DNA from: Rhizophagus clarus
Taxonomy: Eukaryota > Glomeromycota > Glomeromycetes > Glomerales > Glomeraceae
Assembly (NCBI GenBank): GCA_015698045.1
Contig: BLAL01000225.1
Span: 62,001-126,000 of the forward strand
Direction of reading: 5' to 3'
DNA: 64,000 nt
Within the stretch, counting starts at the first letter, position 1. Each line of letters starts with the position of its first letter. Below the pieces are notes generated by a model that saw only the letters and a program-made list of their open reading frames with translations, had not been told where the DNA came from and searched no databases. Positions 9,748-22,649 of this stretch are shown here, piece by piece. The translations under genes and the position numbers were made by a program.

Positions 9748-11137
9748 TTATTTCCTATGCAACCCATAATTCTCTAATAAACTATTTACATACCGACCTT
9801 CCTCCTCCGTGTTATAAGAGTCACTAGAAAGTATATCATCGTCAGCTATGCCATCGTTAGCCGCACCATTGTTGGCCGCACTATCGTTAGCCGTACTATC
9901 GTTAGGCCTACCATCGTTAGTCGCACTATCATCAGTCGCACCTGCTCCATCATCAGCTGCTCTATCACCACCATTATCTACATCATTACCATCATGAGAA
10001 TCGTTGTCTGAATGTGTATATTTATCCCTATTTTCCAACTTTTGCTAAAAATAAATAAATAAATAAATTCAAATAATTCACATTTTGCAAATTGTAAATT
10101 AAGAACTTACTAAGTTGTTAATTATCTTCGACTTCATTATACTTTCGCTCATTTGAATGTTTTGATTATTAGGATTTAAGTACGTTTCACATATGCTAAT
10201 CGCATAAGCTATTTGGGTTTTTAAGGGATTTTTATTTTCTTTTCGCAACTTATCAATTATCAGCGACATATATGTCGTAGGTTGCCCATCTTTAACCTTT
10301 TTAAATAGGTTGTTGTAACATCTTTTCACCTCCGGCTTACTCTTCCATTCCTGAATCTTTGACGGACTAACCTGAGTGTTAATAGACGATAATTTATGCC
10401 CAGTCGCTTCAAAAACAGAATACATAACATCTTTGACTCTAGACGTGAACGTCCCTCGTATGCTTCTATGTTGTTGTACTAACTATTAAAAAAAAATATT
10501 AGTATGAAATTTAATAAAATTCATAATTGCTTTAACTTACAGTCGGGGCAATTTTTTTTTCGAAAAAAATAATCCATTGATTTTTTTTGAACTGGCGTAT
10601 AAATTCTGGGTTTTCGTTTTTTAAATATTTTTTGGTAGCGAGTTTGTACTCGTCTTGCGAAGGATAAATAAAATTTTCAAATAAAATTTTCGACACCTTC
10701 TTAACGAGCTCCTAATCAAACGAGGTTAGCATTTCAGGTTTACATTAAATAATATTCATCTTTATTATCTTTATATACTCCAGATCTATTGTATTATTAT
10801 TTTTATTATCATCATTGAGCTTTTTTTTTATGCCTGAGAGATGGGTTTCAAGATTTTTTTGTCCGGTGATAAGAACTTCAAGCTTAGAAATTATCTGCAA
10901 ATTGGTTCTTAATAGTTTCTCTATTGATTTTTTATTAACTTTAACAATAAAATATAATTTACTATATATTATATAATTTCTTATAAAAAATATGATACAT
11001 ATCATGTCATATATACCTTCAATGTTATCATCTGATAATCTTATTCGTTTCTCGGCTTCACTACTCTTCTCAGTATTACGTCTTGAGATTCTTTCATTAT
11101 CATCAATATTTCGTTTTTCACCACGTTTTGTAGCCAT
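9748..11137 (-). CDS. multi-exon accessory gene of element 1, function unknown
   Basis: Exon 1 (11137-11017) starts MATKRGEKRNIDDNERISRR, basic and polar. A GT-AG intron (11016-10939) leads to a coiled-coil-like exon (KKSIEKLLRTNLQIISKLEV). Further exon-like frames follow: around 10690-10540 (ELVKKVSKILFENFIYPSQD), 10480-10100 (VFEATGHKLSSINTQVSPSK, then EVKRCYNNLFKKVKDGQ), and a last exon 10030-9748 with an Asp/Asn/Ala-rich repeat coded by an ~18-bp repeat. The exact splicing between 10745 and 10690 is unclear and may be broken. I do not recognise the family. Its place beside the transposase, on the opposite strand and within the same inverted repeat, suggests an element-encoded partner protein. 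Confidence 0.5.
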
Positions 11138-12284
11138 CGGGATAATATGTGAGGGAGGAGATATGAACTAAACTCGAAAAGGAGAAAAACATATTACTAG
11201 AAATTTGAAGAGAAACTAGAAATACGAAAGGAGAAAAATATGAGAAAAAGGGGAAAGACATGAACCAGAAATTTGAAAATGAGGAACTAAAAATACGAAA
11301 AAGGGGAAATACATGAACCAGATGTTCAGAAAAAGGAGGCAAGCTGTCATAATGTCATTTCCGCCATTCTATACTAAAAAAGAAAAAAAACTTGCGAAAT
11401 ATTGCGAAAAATGGATAAACTAATGCGAAATATTACGAAAAATGAATGAACTAATGCAAAAATTTTGCATCGTGATATTACGAAAAAAAATTGTAACACT
11501 TTCATGAGAGAATTTTTAAAAAAACTCTCGTAAAAGCATATAGTACAATCGAAGTATTAATCAACACCCATTTATAAAAAAATAAGATGTTACACATGTT
11601 GGGGCTTTGTATGCATGGCAAAAAAAAGTTGCAGCCAGTGAACTCATTTGGCTGATCAGATTGATAGTGATCTTGAACGCTTATAACTGATTATCACATA
11701 AATTTGTGGCTGATCATCCGTCCATTATTGTAAAATGTATTAAGCCAATAAATTTGCGGCTGATTATCAAATGATTAGCTGATTGAATAAGCCGTATTAG
11801 CCATCCGGATTCTTACAGTCCGTTACAGCAAATTCAAAATATACGAAACATTCAGCACTTTTGCTGTCAGGTTCACGGATTGACAGGTTGCCGGCAAGTT
11901 GAAATAGTAAACAAAATAATAAACAATATTTATATGTTACATCATAGACTTGTTACATTTATTTTTAGATTTGCCAGCCCACAAACTCGGCAAGTTCCTG
12001 GCAGCAAAATTGCTGAGTGTTTCGCATATTTTAAATTTTACTATAATGCGTAAATTTGCGAATGATTCCGCGATATTAGCCACCAGATTCTTACAGCCAG
12101 TTCCATTCATTAATGCGTAAATTTGCGTAGTCATATCTATTCAAATAACTCAATCAATTGTAATCCATTCAATTAATTCATAAATTTTTACAATGAAATA
12201 TAATTTTATTAGCACACAAAATCTCATATAAATTGAATAGTGAATTGATACTTTTCATCAAATTTAACGTGTTAATTTAGCAAC
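11138..12284. other. divergent intergenic region between accessory gene and transposase, with a foldback
   Basis: The region holds two direct ~35-bp repeats with GCGAAATATTRCGAAAAATG (11394-11450). A foldback follows: the arm at about 11829-11880 (CGAAACATTCAGCACTTTTG) is inverted at about 11985-12040 (CAAAATTGCTGAGTGTTTCG). ATTAGCCA..GGATTCTTACAG also occurs twice in direct orientation (11790 and 12077). Promoters of both flanking genes should lie here, but no specific site is readable. Frames at 11118-11342 and 11937-12134 look accidental. Confidence 0.45.
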
Positions 12285-15272
12285 ATGAGTTTCAAATGCC
12301 CCCTTTGTATGCGAATATTCAGTCAACGCTTTGCATATACTCAACACGCCCAAAAATGCTTAAAAAATGTAGAAGTAGAAGTAGAAGAAGATGATGATAA
12401 TAATGATAGTGAAAAATATAGCAGTGAAATGGATACAAGAAGTAATCTAAGTAGTGAATATGAAAATGATAAAGTTGAGGTAATTATGTTATTTCAGATT
12501 ATTCTTTTTAAAGCTCTCAAGAAAAAGCTCAAATTATACTAACTCATTTGGTTTATAATTTTAGGTGGATGATGATAATGATGTACAAAATATGTCATTT
12601 GACAGTATTGGAAGTGCAATATCAGAGATGAGCCTTGAAGATAGTAACTTTGAAAATATATTAGATTCATCTGAAGAGCCTGAAATTTTTGAAGAACCCA
12701 AAAATCTCAATACCAAAACTTGCACAGAATTTCCTAATGATGCTTATAAAGATCTAATGTTATTAGTAACGAAATATAAAATAAACAATAAAGGTGGTAA
12801 TGAAATAATACGTTTTTTTAATAAACATTCAAATCTTACAGAATCACCATTACCAAAAAATATCGAACAGGGACGAGCATTTATGAATAATATGAAGTTT
12901 TCTAATTTAGAATTTAGTAAAGTTCTTATAACAAAACATGAGGATAAAGATTATTTTCTTTATTATCAAAACTTAATACAGTGTATCAAAAATATCTTAA
13001 CTGTTCCTGACATAACACAAAATTTTGCGCTATCTTACGAAAACTATGAGGTAAATAGTAAATATTAGTTAATTCAATAATCTAAATAATATTTATTTTA
13101 ATTTATTTATATTATTTTATAGTATAATAGAGAAAGTATTTATAGTGAACAAAACACTGGAAAATGGTGGAAAACTACGCAAGAATCCTTACCTACTGGT
13201 TCCAAATTATTATCAATTATTTTATATTCAGATGCAACAACTACAGATACATTAGGAAAAAGTCAATTGCATCCAATATATATTACATTAGGTAATATCC
13301 CAATATGGCGTCGTAATAAACAGGATGCAAAGCAACTTTTGGGATATTTACCAATTTTAGAAGCTGCAAATAAAGATCTGGTTCGTGTTACCTTTCATAA
13401 ATCTTTACGTCATTTACTAGAACCAATTATTTTATTAAAAGATGGTATAGACCTTTTTATAAATAATGAAAATACCTGGTTTTATCCTAAAGTTTCAACT
13501 ATTATTGCAGATTGGCCGGAAGCTGCAAGTTTTTGTTTAGTTTATAAATCCTCCAATTCAAACCTTCCATGTCACTCCTGTTTAGTTAAAAGGGAAAATC
13601 TTGCAAATATAGACTTATCGGTTAACGATGTAATACTAAGAACTCATGATGACATGCGTAAACATTTTGAAAATGATACACAAAGATCTGTTTGCATAGA
13701 ATCTGTACATAATTTTTTTTGGGATTTACCGTAAGTATGCAAAAGTAGAAATAATTATAATAACATATATATATATTAATTATAAATATTTATATTATCA
13801 AGGAATATAAATATCTACTTGGCTACTGTTCCTGACAGAATGCATCATTTAGATTTAGGATTATTTCGTTATCAAATTATCTTCACGTGTGATATCTTAA
13901 AATCACAACATGTTAATGGTAATAAATTAGTTGAAGAAGTAGATCACCGTCTAGCAGCAATTCCACGTTTTCCCGGCATTAAAATTTTTTCCAATGGACT
14001 GCAGTCAATTGCAAGATTAACTGCTAGTGAATATCGAAGTTTGATGAAAGTCATGATATTTGTTATTGATAATTTATATGATGAAAATAATAACGAAGTA
14101 GATAATTTTGTAAATAATGATGATCTTACAAAATTGTACGAATATTGGAATGAAATGTATATTTTAAGTAGATATGAAGAATTTAGTGAAAGTGACTTGG
14201 AGAAATTTAATGTATGTATTAAAATTTTAGTAAAATTGAAAATTTAAATTAAATAAATTAAATTAACATTTAAATTTTAGGATACAATACATAGATGGGC
14301 CCGGATGTTTGTCAAGGCTTTTAAATTTGTTTCTCCTTCCAATTTGAAGTTACCTAAATTGCATTAATGGGTTTATCATATTATTAACTCAATACGATCT
14401 TATGGCGCAATAAATGGCTATACTACAGAAACTTACGAAAGTCTTCACAAATATTTCGTTAAAATACCCTACCGAATTAGCAATAAAAAAGATGTTGAAC
14501 CTCAGTTTTTACGAACTGTAAGTATTTGAAAATTTATTTATTGTATATATTTATTATATAACTTAAGATGAAAATTAAATTAATAGATAAAACGTCAAGC
14601 AATATCTATTAGAATGTCTCAACATTCAGTGAATCCGGCAAAAATACCTTGCACTTGTAAATTTTCTGCAAGACTCTTTGAATTCTCTTTACAAGATGCA
14701 AATACATTTTTTAATGAAAAAAAAGATTCCGTAGACAATAAAATGCAGACTGGTTTTGCTAGATTTATAAGTTGTCTAGATTCATATCTAGATTTACTTG
14801 ATGGTTTCACAATTATTGGTGAAACCCAAATAAACATATACAGATCAGTAACACTGGAAAATGGTGCCATAATGCGTGCCACAAACAGGTATCATAATAA
14901 AGTATGGTTTAGCGACATAGCTATTTCAATGGATTCTGAAGAATCAAATGATTATATATCAGACAAAGGACTTTGTTATGGACAGGTATTTTTCCAATTT
15001 ATGTAATAATTTATTATAAAAGTATTAATAAATATTTATTATTTATAGACCTTATTGTTAGCAGAAGTATTAACAGACCCACCGCTAAATCTTGCATTAA
15101 TTCAATGGTACGATTTTAAATCTAAAAGAACCCATATTTATATGGATGTCCTCACTTAAAATTGATAGAATTATATAACTTTGTAGCTATAGAGTCTATA
15201 CATGGTGTCGTTCACATAGTACCCCAATTTGATAAACAAAATGAATATTTCGTAAATAAATATATTTTTTAG
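12285..15272 (+). pseudogene. Plavaka-type transposase, seven exons, two breaks
   Basis: Exons by GT-AG reading: 12285-12479, 12565-13050, 13123-13730, 13803-14211, 14281-14517, 14587-14985 and 15049-15272. The N-terminus has a C2H2-like finger (CPLCMRIFSQRFAYTQHAQK). The core matches the Plavaka family: ILYSDATTTD with a candidate catalytic Asp, HPIYITLGNIPIWRR, QLLGYLPILEA, IIADWPEAASF, and the zinc pair CHSC. VPDRMHHLDLGLFRYQ follows, and the C-terminus is VHIVPQFDKQNEYFVNKYIF. Two lesions are visible: an in-frame TAA in LPKLH*WVYHI near 14367 and a frameshift near 15135. Otherwise it reads through, so decay is recent. Plavaka elements are fungal DNA transposons related to the KDZ/CACTA group. 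Confidence 0.8.
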
Positions 15273-15359
15273 TCACTTGATATAGGAGTTTTGATTTATT
15301 TTAATAAAATTATATCCTTAAAAGAATTTATGGTCACGTTTTGCATATCATAAATAAAA

Positions 15360-15640
15360 TGCAGATTTATTTATTTAATTATTAACAATGTGGGTGTGAC
15401 ATAAATAAATCGTGACTGAAACTTGTGTTCAATTTGTGTTCAATTTGTGTTGATAATTCTGGTAAAAAATTATTAATTTTGGCCAAATTTCGTTAAATTT
15501 GTTAAATTTGTGTTGAATTTGTGTTGAATTTGTGTTGCGTAATTTTTTATTTATCACAAGGGGATGATATTTAGTAATTGTATGTACGATGTACAAGATT
15601 TTTTTTATGATTTTTTTAAGAAATGTACGCAAAATATTTA
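15360..15640. repeat. right arm of the inverted repeat flanking the transposase unit
   Basis: Inverse of 9430-9660, with tandem AATTTGTGTTGAA words and ending at GGGGATGATATTTAGTAATT. The arm is also kept in element 2 (41175-41370) and, reversed, in the hAT at 22330-22475, always just upstream of the trihelix gene. This suggests it belongs to that module as well as to the transposase unit. From 15640 to 16079 there is AT-rich leader sequence only. Confidence 0.6.
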
Positions 15641-16273
15641 ATTATTTTTAATTAAATTGATTAAAAAAAATTAATTTTTTTAAGAAATGTATGCGAAATA
15701 TTTAAAATTCAATAGAATGTGCTAATAATAAATTGTTTTATTTTTAAATATGATATATTGATATTTATATTTAAAACAATTAAACATGTACATGATTTTC
15801 AATTATTTTTAATTGAAATGAAACTGAAATCAAACTAAGATTTTTTTTATTTTTTGATTTAATCATGATATTTATATTTAGATAATCCATATCTGCATGA
15901 GATTTAATTAATATGTTTAATGATGAAAAGTGTAATAAATTAAATTTTAATTGAAACGAGAAATAAAATCAAACCAAAGAGGTATTGTTCAAATTTTATT
16001 TAAAGTGACATTTTACGACTTTCTTTTAAATTTTTACTCATCCCAAAATCAAATTATAAAAATCAAATCTAAACTAATAATGCCTCACCACACACGTTCA
16101 CGTCATTCCCACTATAACGTCCATTGGAACTGGGCTATGATGGATGAACTTGTTGACATACGCCGAGACAGAAATCGCGCCTACCACAATATTAATGGTA
16201 GAAGCCGCTATGATTTTTGGGACTCTGTTGCCAATAGGTTCATATGACTAATATCTATAATTTCTTTAAGAAA

Positions 16274-16287
16274 GAATTTAAATTCAA
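16274..16287. repeat. LINE target duplication, 3' side of LINE A
   Basis: GAATTTAAATTCAA directly abuts the 3' end of LINE A. The first 12 bases are a perfect palindrome. Confidence 0.8.
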
Positions 16288-19200
16288 GGCAAACGCGGCA
16301 TAGTAGCCAATATCTTTATTAATTATTATTCAATTGATACAATTTATAAAAGATAAAAAGAAAACAAAATAAAATAAAATTAACTAAAAATAAAGCTATA
16401 TAGTCTCCTAAGTAAAAATAAAGTAACAAAATTAAACTAAAAGAATAATCGCATTACACTAAATTTTCCTAGATCTTCCCCCTTGATATATTCCAACCAA
16501 AGTAGAAGCAACTATGCTAACATAATAACAGATAACATGCCCACTATAAAAATCGACATCCCATCCTGCAAAAGCTGTTATTAAGTAGCACCGTTAAACG
16601 ACCCATAAAACCCAACAGATGTTTAAACCATGGCAAACCTTGAGTCATCGAGTTCTTTATCCAATCAACTTCAGAGTCACGTGAAGTCATGAAATGGGTC
16701 AGAGGAGGTAGCGAAGAGAAAGGCACATATGAAGTGGCAGGCAAATTAGAAGGCCGAGGAGTAGTTTTCAATTTAAGAGTAATGTTCATCGCGTCTTCCC
16801 ATTTACTTTTGTCATAAGTACGCGGAGTTCAGATACATTTCCTAAGCTTCTGGATGAAGTTGTTGTGAATCGTGGCTACGACCTTCATAGCAGATTGTCT
16901 GGGGATAGATAGATCAACAAATAAATCAATAAACATTGTGGGTAGACAACCCCGGATAAGCGCGTAAGAGGACCAATTAGAAGAAGAAATAGTCCAACAA
17001 AAGAGAGAAGAGAGTTTCCTAAGCATAGGCGTAGGATCCACATCAGCCAATTTACCAGCTTCTCGAAGCTTGGAAAACAAATGGTTTTGATAAGATTGTA
17101 AAATTTGATGCATAACAGATCGGCGTTTGGAGCAGAGGATCAGGTGCATCAAGTCCTCCATGCGATCGTGGCATGAGCTCCAGGTAAGAAGATTGATATA
17201 CAGTTCAGAACGGGTGATTTTCAACTTCTCCAAAAGAGGCAAATCATCGAGGAAGAGTTTAAACTTGAAAGTGTAATACCGTGCGGTATGGGAAGCCTGG
17301 AAAGAAGCGTCATGTGCCAGGGAAAAATTAAGAGCAAACCAAGTAAGTTCCCAGTCAACTACATAGTCATCCGTGTTATATAGACAATGGACAAATTGGA
17401 AACGTTTGAGAGACAAAAGGTCCTTCAAAAAAGTGGCCTGAAAGTGGAGCTTGAAGAGTCGCCTAGGGTTGGATTCGCATACAACATTATCATATACCAG
17501 GCGGACATAGTGCGAGGAAGTATACGTGGCCACAGGCAAGAGAGGAGCCATATCGGAGTGATAGGCAGAATTAGCAAGGGAGTCAGCAAACTCGTTCCAA
17601 TAATTGCCATCATGGCCTTTAACCTTGATAGAGAAGACCGTGAGACGTTTTGATCAGATAGAAGATTCAATAAAGGCCCATAGCTCAAAGTTGGTAGATT
17701 TGTAATACAGACGACTATTAGTATAGGAAGAAGAGGCATATAATTTCAAACCATCAATAGCAGCTTGAGAGTCCATGTAGATAGTGATGGTGGAATCATC
17801 CAGAGAGACACTTAAAGCAGCATAGATCACAGCAGCTTCAGCTCTAGTAGAAGAAAGCCAGTTTTGTATAGTGCCATGCACATACGTAGCAACAGAATTG
17901 AGATATCCAGCATCGGGTATTAACTGAACCCAAGACCAACCCATCGAGACTTCAGGTGTTCTGAGGTTAACAAGGGAGCCATCAGTATAATATCGGTAAT
18001 GAGACTCTGATGGGAGAGGAACTGGGGACGGAAGTGTAGACAAATTGTCTAAAGGAGAAGCCACAGTCGAATCGCACTCAACTACAGAAGAAGAAGAAGA
18101 AAAGTCAGGCAGAATATTGAGACGTCTAAAGGGGTCATTGTAATACTGAGATCCACCCAAGAGTAAGGAGAAATGACTTCTGTGTTAGTCTGACGAATAC
18201 GTTCACAATCGGTGGGAAGAATCAAAGATTTTAACAAAGAAACCTTGAAAGTACAGCGAGGTGAAACAGTGGAATATTTATTAGCCAAAGGAAATAGAAC
18301 ATGCGCTTCACAGCCCAAACATGGATGAAGACGGATCACATCACCAGGAGAGGAGAGACAGTCAGATATCCAATGAACAATCACACAGGTATCTTTCTTG
18401 GGTTGTACGCTAAGCTATTTGCCAAAAAGAGGAGAATCACTTCTATCAAGAGTAACGAGCCAATGCCAATTCTTTTGCGTGGTAGTAATGCCAGGAACTA
18501 GAGTGACGGAAGAGGTAGCAGAGGGGGGACATACATAGCGATCCAATAACTGATCATGGGAGTCAGGAAGGGTTGTATTGGTTTTAATGTCCAGATACCA
18601 TTTATGAGGAAGAGAATGGCCACGTTTATCCGCAAGTTGAGCAATATATGCGGTCTGATAAGCAGTCCAGGAAATGAGATGAGAGCCAGACGGCACGATT
18701 AACTGTGATAAATAATAAAGATGGCATTTCTGGAGGACCTTAAGGCAAGCCTTAAAGACATGTGGGCTCATACACGTATATAAAGGAGTATGGCCAGATA
18801 GAGTAAGATCCAGAAATGTTGAAGAAAAATGAGCATGTTGCAGGCGGAAGGGAGTAGAAGTCATAGAAGCAATAGTGCAAGCGATATAATCACATTTAAA
18901 GGTAGTCATAGAAGACCATAAAGACCAATCATCCACCATCAAAGGAGAAAGAGGAATTAAAAATCTAAATTGTATCAACAATAATCTATAAATAAACAAA
19001 TGTTGAATAAGAGGAGTGGAAGAGTTAGCCATCAAAAACAAATTATTAACATGACATTGAATCAGATGGGAAGATAAATTAATAATCCCAAAGCATGAGA
19101 AAGATAAAGTATAGGGTTAGGAAGGGAACGAGAAAAATTAGCTTTGTGTTTGACAAGCAAACGTATAGATCGTGTAGCAACATAACAATTGGTCGCAGAG

Positions 19201-20749
19201 AGGTGGGTGACTTGCATACGGTACTCCAATTTAGGAATGAGCACCGAGTTGTAAAGATAGACAACTTGTTTGGTAGACAGTCTGGCCGGACGAAGAGTGG
19301 CGGCGAAGGAATTACATTCACCAGCGATTTGTTTTTTAACAAAATCACGAGAGCCTTTGATGTTAAACCATACCCCTAAAAAACGAAATGAAGAAGTGAT
19401 AGAAAGAGGAGTAACAGAAATAGAAGGAATATCGTTCAAAGACGATAGGGATAGGTGAAATTCCACAGGATGGACAGTGGAAGTAGTGGTTAGAGGTAAC
19501 GAATTCGATATCAAAACATATTTTTGATGATTAGCAGAAGTATTATTCAACGCATAAAATTCTTCTGTGATTGATAACATGTGCTCCAGTCCAGCCTTAG
19601 ATGAGGAAATAAGAGTAAAGTCGTCCATGAAGACCAGGTTGTTAATAATAATATCTGAAGAGAAGCCCAGCACATTTGAAAGGAGTGTTGGAGATCGCAA
19701 AATATAAGGATCCAGCATCTCAGTTTTTAAAACAGTCAAAAGGGGATCAATGTAAATAACCCACAGGAGTGGGAAAATCACTTCGCCTTGATCTATACCA
19801 ATGCGAATCTGATAAGAAGAAGTCTCACCGTATGCAGTGAAAACCTGATTTGAACGGTTCATAAAAAGAGACAAGATGAGTGTAATAGCAGACGCGGGTA
19901 AACGTATCTGTTTCAAAGCAAATTTCAACATAGTAAGGTTAACAGAGTCGAATGCTTTGGAGATGTCTTGTGAAAGGATCCAAAGAGGAGAATTGTTGTG
20001 ATTGGCATCGTGAATAATAGATTCAAGAGTAATAATTGGGTCCCGACAGGTTCCTCTAGGCAGTCCAGCAAAATTACCACCTTTAAGGATGTTGTGAGCG
20101 GCCAAAACGGCAGACAAGCAGTTATAAAAAAGCTTAACAAAGGATTTTCGAATGACTTCCAAAAGCGTGATAGGATAAGTGTTTTTCAGTTGACAACGTT
20201 CATGTGGCTTGGGGATAGGGAAAACCATAGCTTGGCGCCACAGATCAGGAATGTCAGTGGAAGCAAAACATTTGCGGATTAAAGTTAAAAGCAAAGAGTT
20301 GGTGGTAGGTCCTAAATGTTTGAGCATTTCATATGTGATCATAGAAGGACCAGGAGCTTTGCCATTGGGCATAGAAGAAACTGTAGAGAGCCATTTCTCT
20401 AAGGAAGGGGGAGACAGGAGAGAATTATAAATATCAGGAGAAACAGAATTCATGGGCGAGTACTCAGAACGCCATCTATTAGGTAAGGCTGATATATGCG
20501 AAGGGGGGTAGATTTGATGGGAACTGCATGTTGAAAGTGATTAATCACAGCAACAGAAACATCCTTTGGGTCTGTTAACAACTGAGGAGTGGTAAGATGA
20601 TCCATAAAAACGCGATCCAACACAATTCGACGACGTGAGCGAGAAAGTGCTGAGTTGATAAAAGAAGAGATGTTAGTATCGAAATTCTGATCACGAGATT
20701 CCAGATGAGCCTTAATTAAGGTTGCTTGCCGAAACCCATCTGGCCTAAC

Positions 20750-20935
20750 GTGAAACGCCGAAACTCATACATAGTGCCGAAATGCCGAAATGCCGAAATG
20801 CCGAAACTGCCGAAACTGCCGAAACTGTTTCGGCATTTCGGCATTTCGACAGTTTCGGCAGTTTCGGCATTTTGACATAGTTTCGGCATAAGTAATACTA
20901 ATATTTTAATAGAGTTTCGGCATATTTTCGTCATG
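20750..20935. repeat. hAT1 subterminal repeats (left)
   Basis: Dense repeats of TGCCGAAA in both orientations, forming a self-complementary block around GAAACTGTTTCGGCA. A matching block lies at the other end. They are likely transposase binding sites (inference). Confidence 0.7.
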
Positions 20936-21117
20936 TTAATAGTATCTGACAGATAAAAATTTATTTTTTAAAATTTAAATTATTTATTGTATTTATTATA
21001 CGTAATCCAATGATAAAAACTAGCAATTAAATTCAAATTTATCACTAAAGAAATAAAATCCCAGTTAAAAAAGTTCACCATTTTATTTTTATTTTATTTA
21101 ATTTTGATAAAAAAAAA

Positions 21118-22510
21118 ATATTGATACTTGTTCGCTACTATTTTAAAAAATAGTACCCAGGCTGTACGACGTGGACGTCAGTATCAATTCACAGCCCAAA
21201 AAAAATGTGAGTCTCCAGCCGATATTTGGTACGGACTGGGCCTAGCTACTCACTATAAAATAATATAATAAAATTAATAAATTATCTTCGGTGACGATAC
21301 GTAGGTAGGTTTCTTGCCCTTCTACGATCGTGTTGCGTATCTAAAATAAATTGGTTAATTTAAGATGTGAATAAACTTTAATTATAGAAATTTTATAATT
21401 ACCTCGTCTTTCCCAAAATCTCGATCTAAATGTGCGATAATATCTTGCTCCGATACGCGACCATCTTCTTCCAGGGACACCGCTACGATAAAGGCAAAAA
21501 CTCTAAATATCAAAAAACAAAATAATATTTAGTTAAATATTTTCAATTTTAAGCAAATATTTTTTTTTGCCATTATATTTTTCATACATGGTATTCCCTG
21601 AGAAGATTCCTTCATTTTTGGTGGCATCGTTGTGCCGTGAACCTCGAAGTTCTAAAATGACGATTTAGTCTGATTCAAACGAACGAATTAGTTGGATTAA
21701 AGATAATAATTCTATTTTTAACATATTTTAATATATTAAATATTATACATATGAACCTTCTTGCGATTGACCTCCAGAATCTCGATCGATCTCTCCCGTA
21801 TTCATTATGAAATTCGTCATTTCTTCTTCTTCTTTCTTCCACCAAGTAATCGGTGTATTCATCGAACCATTGAATAGGACGAGAGTGGCGATGAGGCTGG
21901 TGATGGGGCTGGCGATGAGAGTGACGATGGGGCTGGCGATGAGAGTGACGATGGGACTGGCGATGAGAGTGACGATTGGGCATATTTACAAAATTAAGAT
22001 GTGAGGAAAAACGCAAAAAGAATGAGATGAGTAAATCGTAAAATATCCTTTTATAAATAAAATTTGGACAATTCCTTTTTGTTCCCTTTCTTCAAAATAC
22101 TGATTTATTAGTTTGCATCATTAAATTTAAATATCATCCTTAAAATAATAAATCTTTGTTTATTCTCTTTGTTCTTAAAAAAAAATCATTTTTTTTAAAA
22201 AAAATCGGAATATTTTGTACATCCCTTAAAAAAAAATAAAAAAATCAGTGCATAATACATACAATGTGATTTGTATAAAAAAGTCATCTTGCATCGTTAA
22301 ACAAATACCGATATAAAATTACTAATCATCATCCCTGTGTGATAAAATTTAATTGTTAACTTCTTTCTCTTTCTTTAGAGCACACATTGAACACGAATCA
22401 ACACAAATTTAACAAAATTTGGCTAAAACAAGCGAAATTTTACCAGAATTATCAGCACAAATCGAACACAAATTGAACAAGATCGAAAGAGTTCGTTTGC
22501 ATCACGTCGG
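21118..22510 (-). mobile_element. third copy of the trihelix-gene module, inside hAT1
   Basis: In reverse orientation this block matches element 1 from 15380 to 16237 and from 37770 to 38324, with no LINE in between. Matching landmarks are the inverse of GATGATATTTAGTAATT near 22340, the trihelix gene, and TGAGTCTCCAGCCGATATTTGG plus the TACTATTTT palindrome region near 21140-21220. It is much more diverged from elements 1 and 2 than they are from each other. Outer edges are approximate, and no ATCAGGAAATTTT termini are present. It was either captured by the hAT or inserted into it. Confidence 0.65.
21282..21983 (-). pseudogene. trihelix (Myb/SANT-like) gene, four exons, one nonsense codon
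   Basis: Exons 21983-21757, 21651-21588, 21502-21403 and 21340-21282 join in phase through GT-AG introns. The N-terminus is a His/Arg-rich repeat (HSHRQPHRHSHRQPH) coded by an ~18-24-bp repeat. The trihelix follows: IQWFDEYTDYLVEERRRRND, RSRFWRSIARR, then QRCHQK*RNLLREYH, where the conserved Trp codon is TGA. It continues LYRSGVPGRRWSRIGARYY and ends NLPTYRHRR. The same four-exon layout in element 1 defines the intron that received LINEs there. This copy's intron 1 has no GAATTTAAATTC. One stop codon is its only visible lesion. Confidence 0.75.
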
Positions 22511-22649
22511 TGTTGTTTAAATTTCGTCACACAAAAATTTTTTAATTTAAACTCTTAAATAAATCAATATAATTATAAACTTATTTACAAATTTACTTTA
22601 TTAATAAAAGAATTATTGTTATAATGATTTCCTAAAAATAAAGAAAAAA

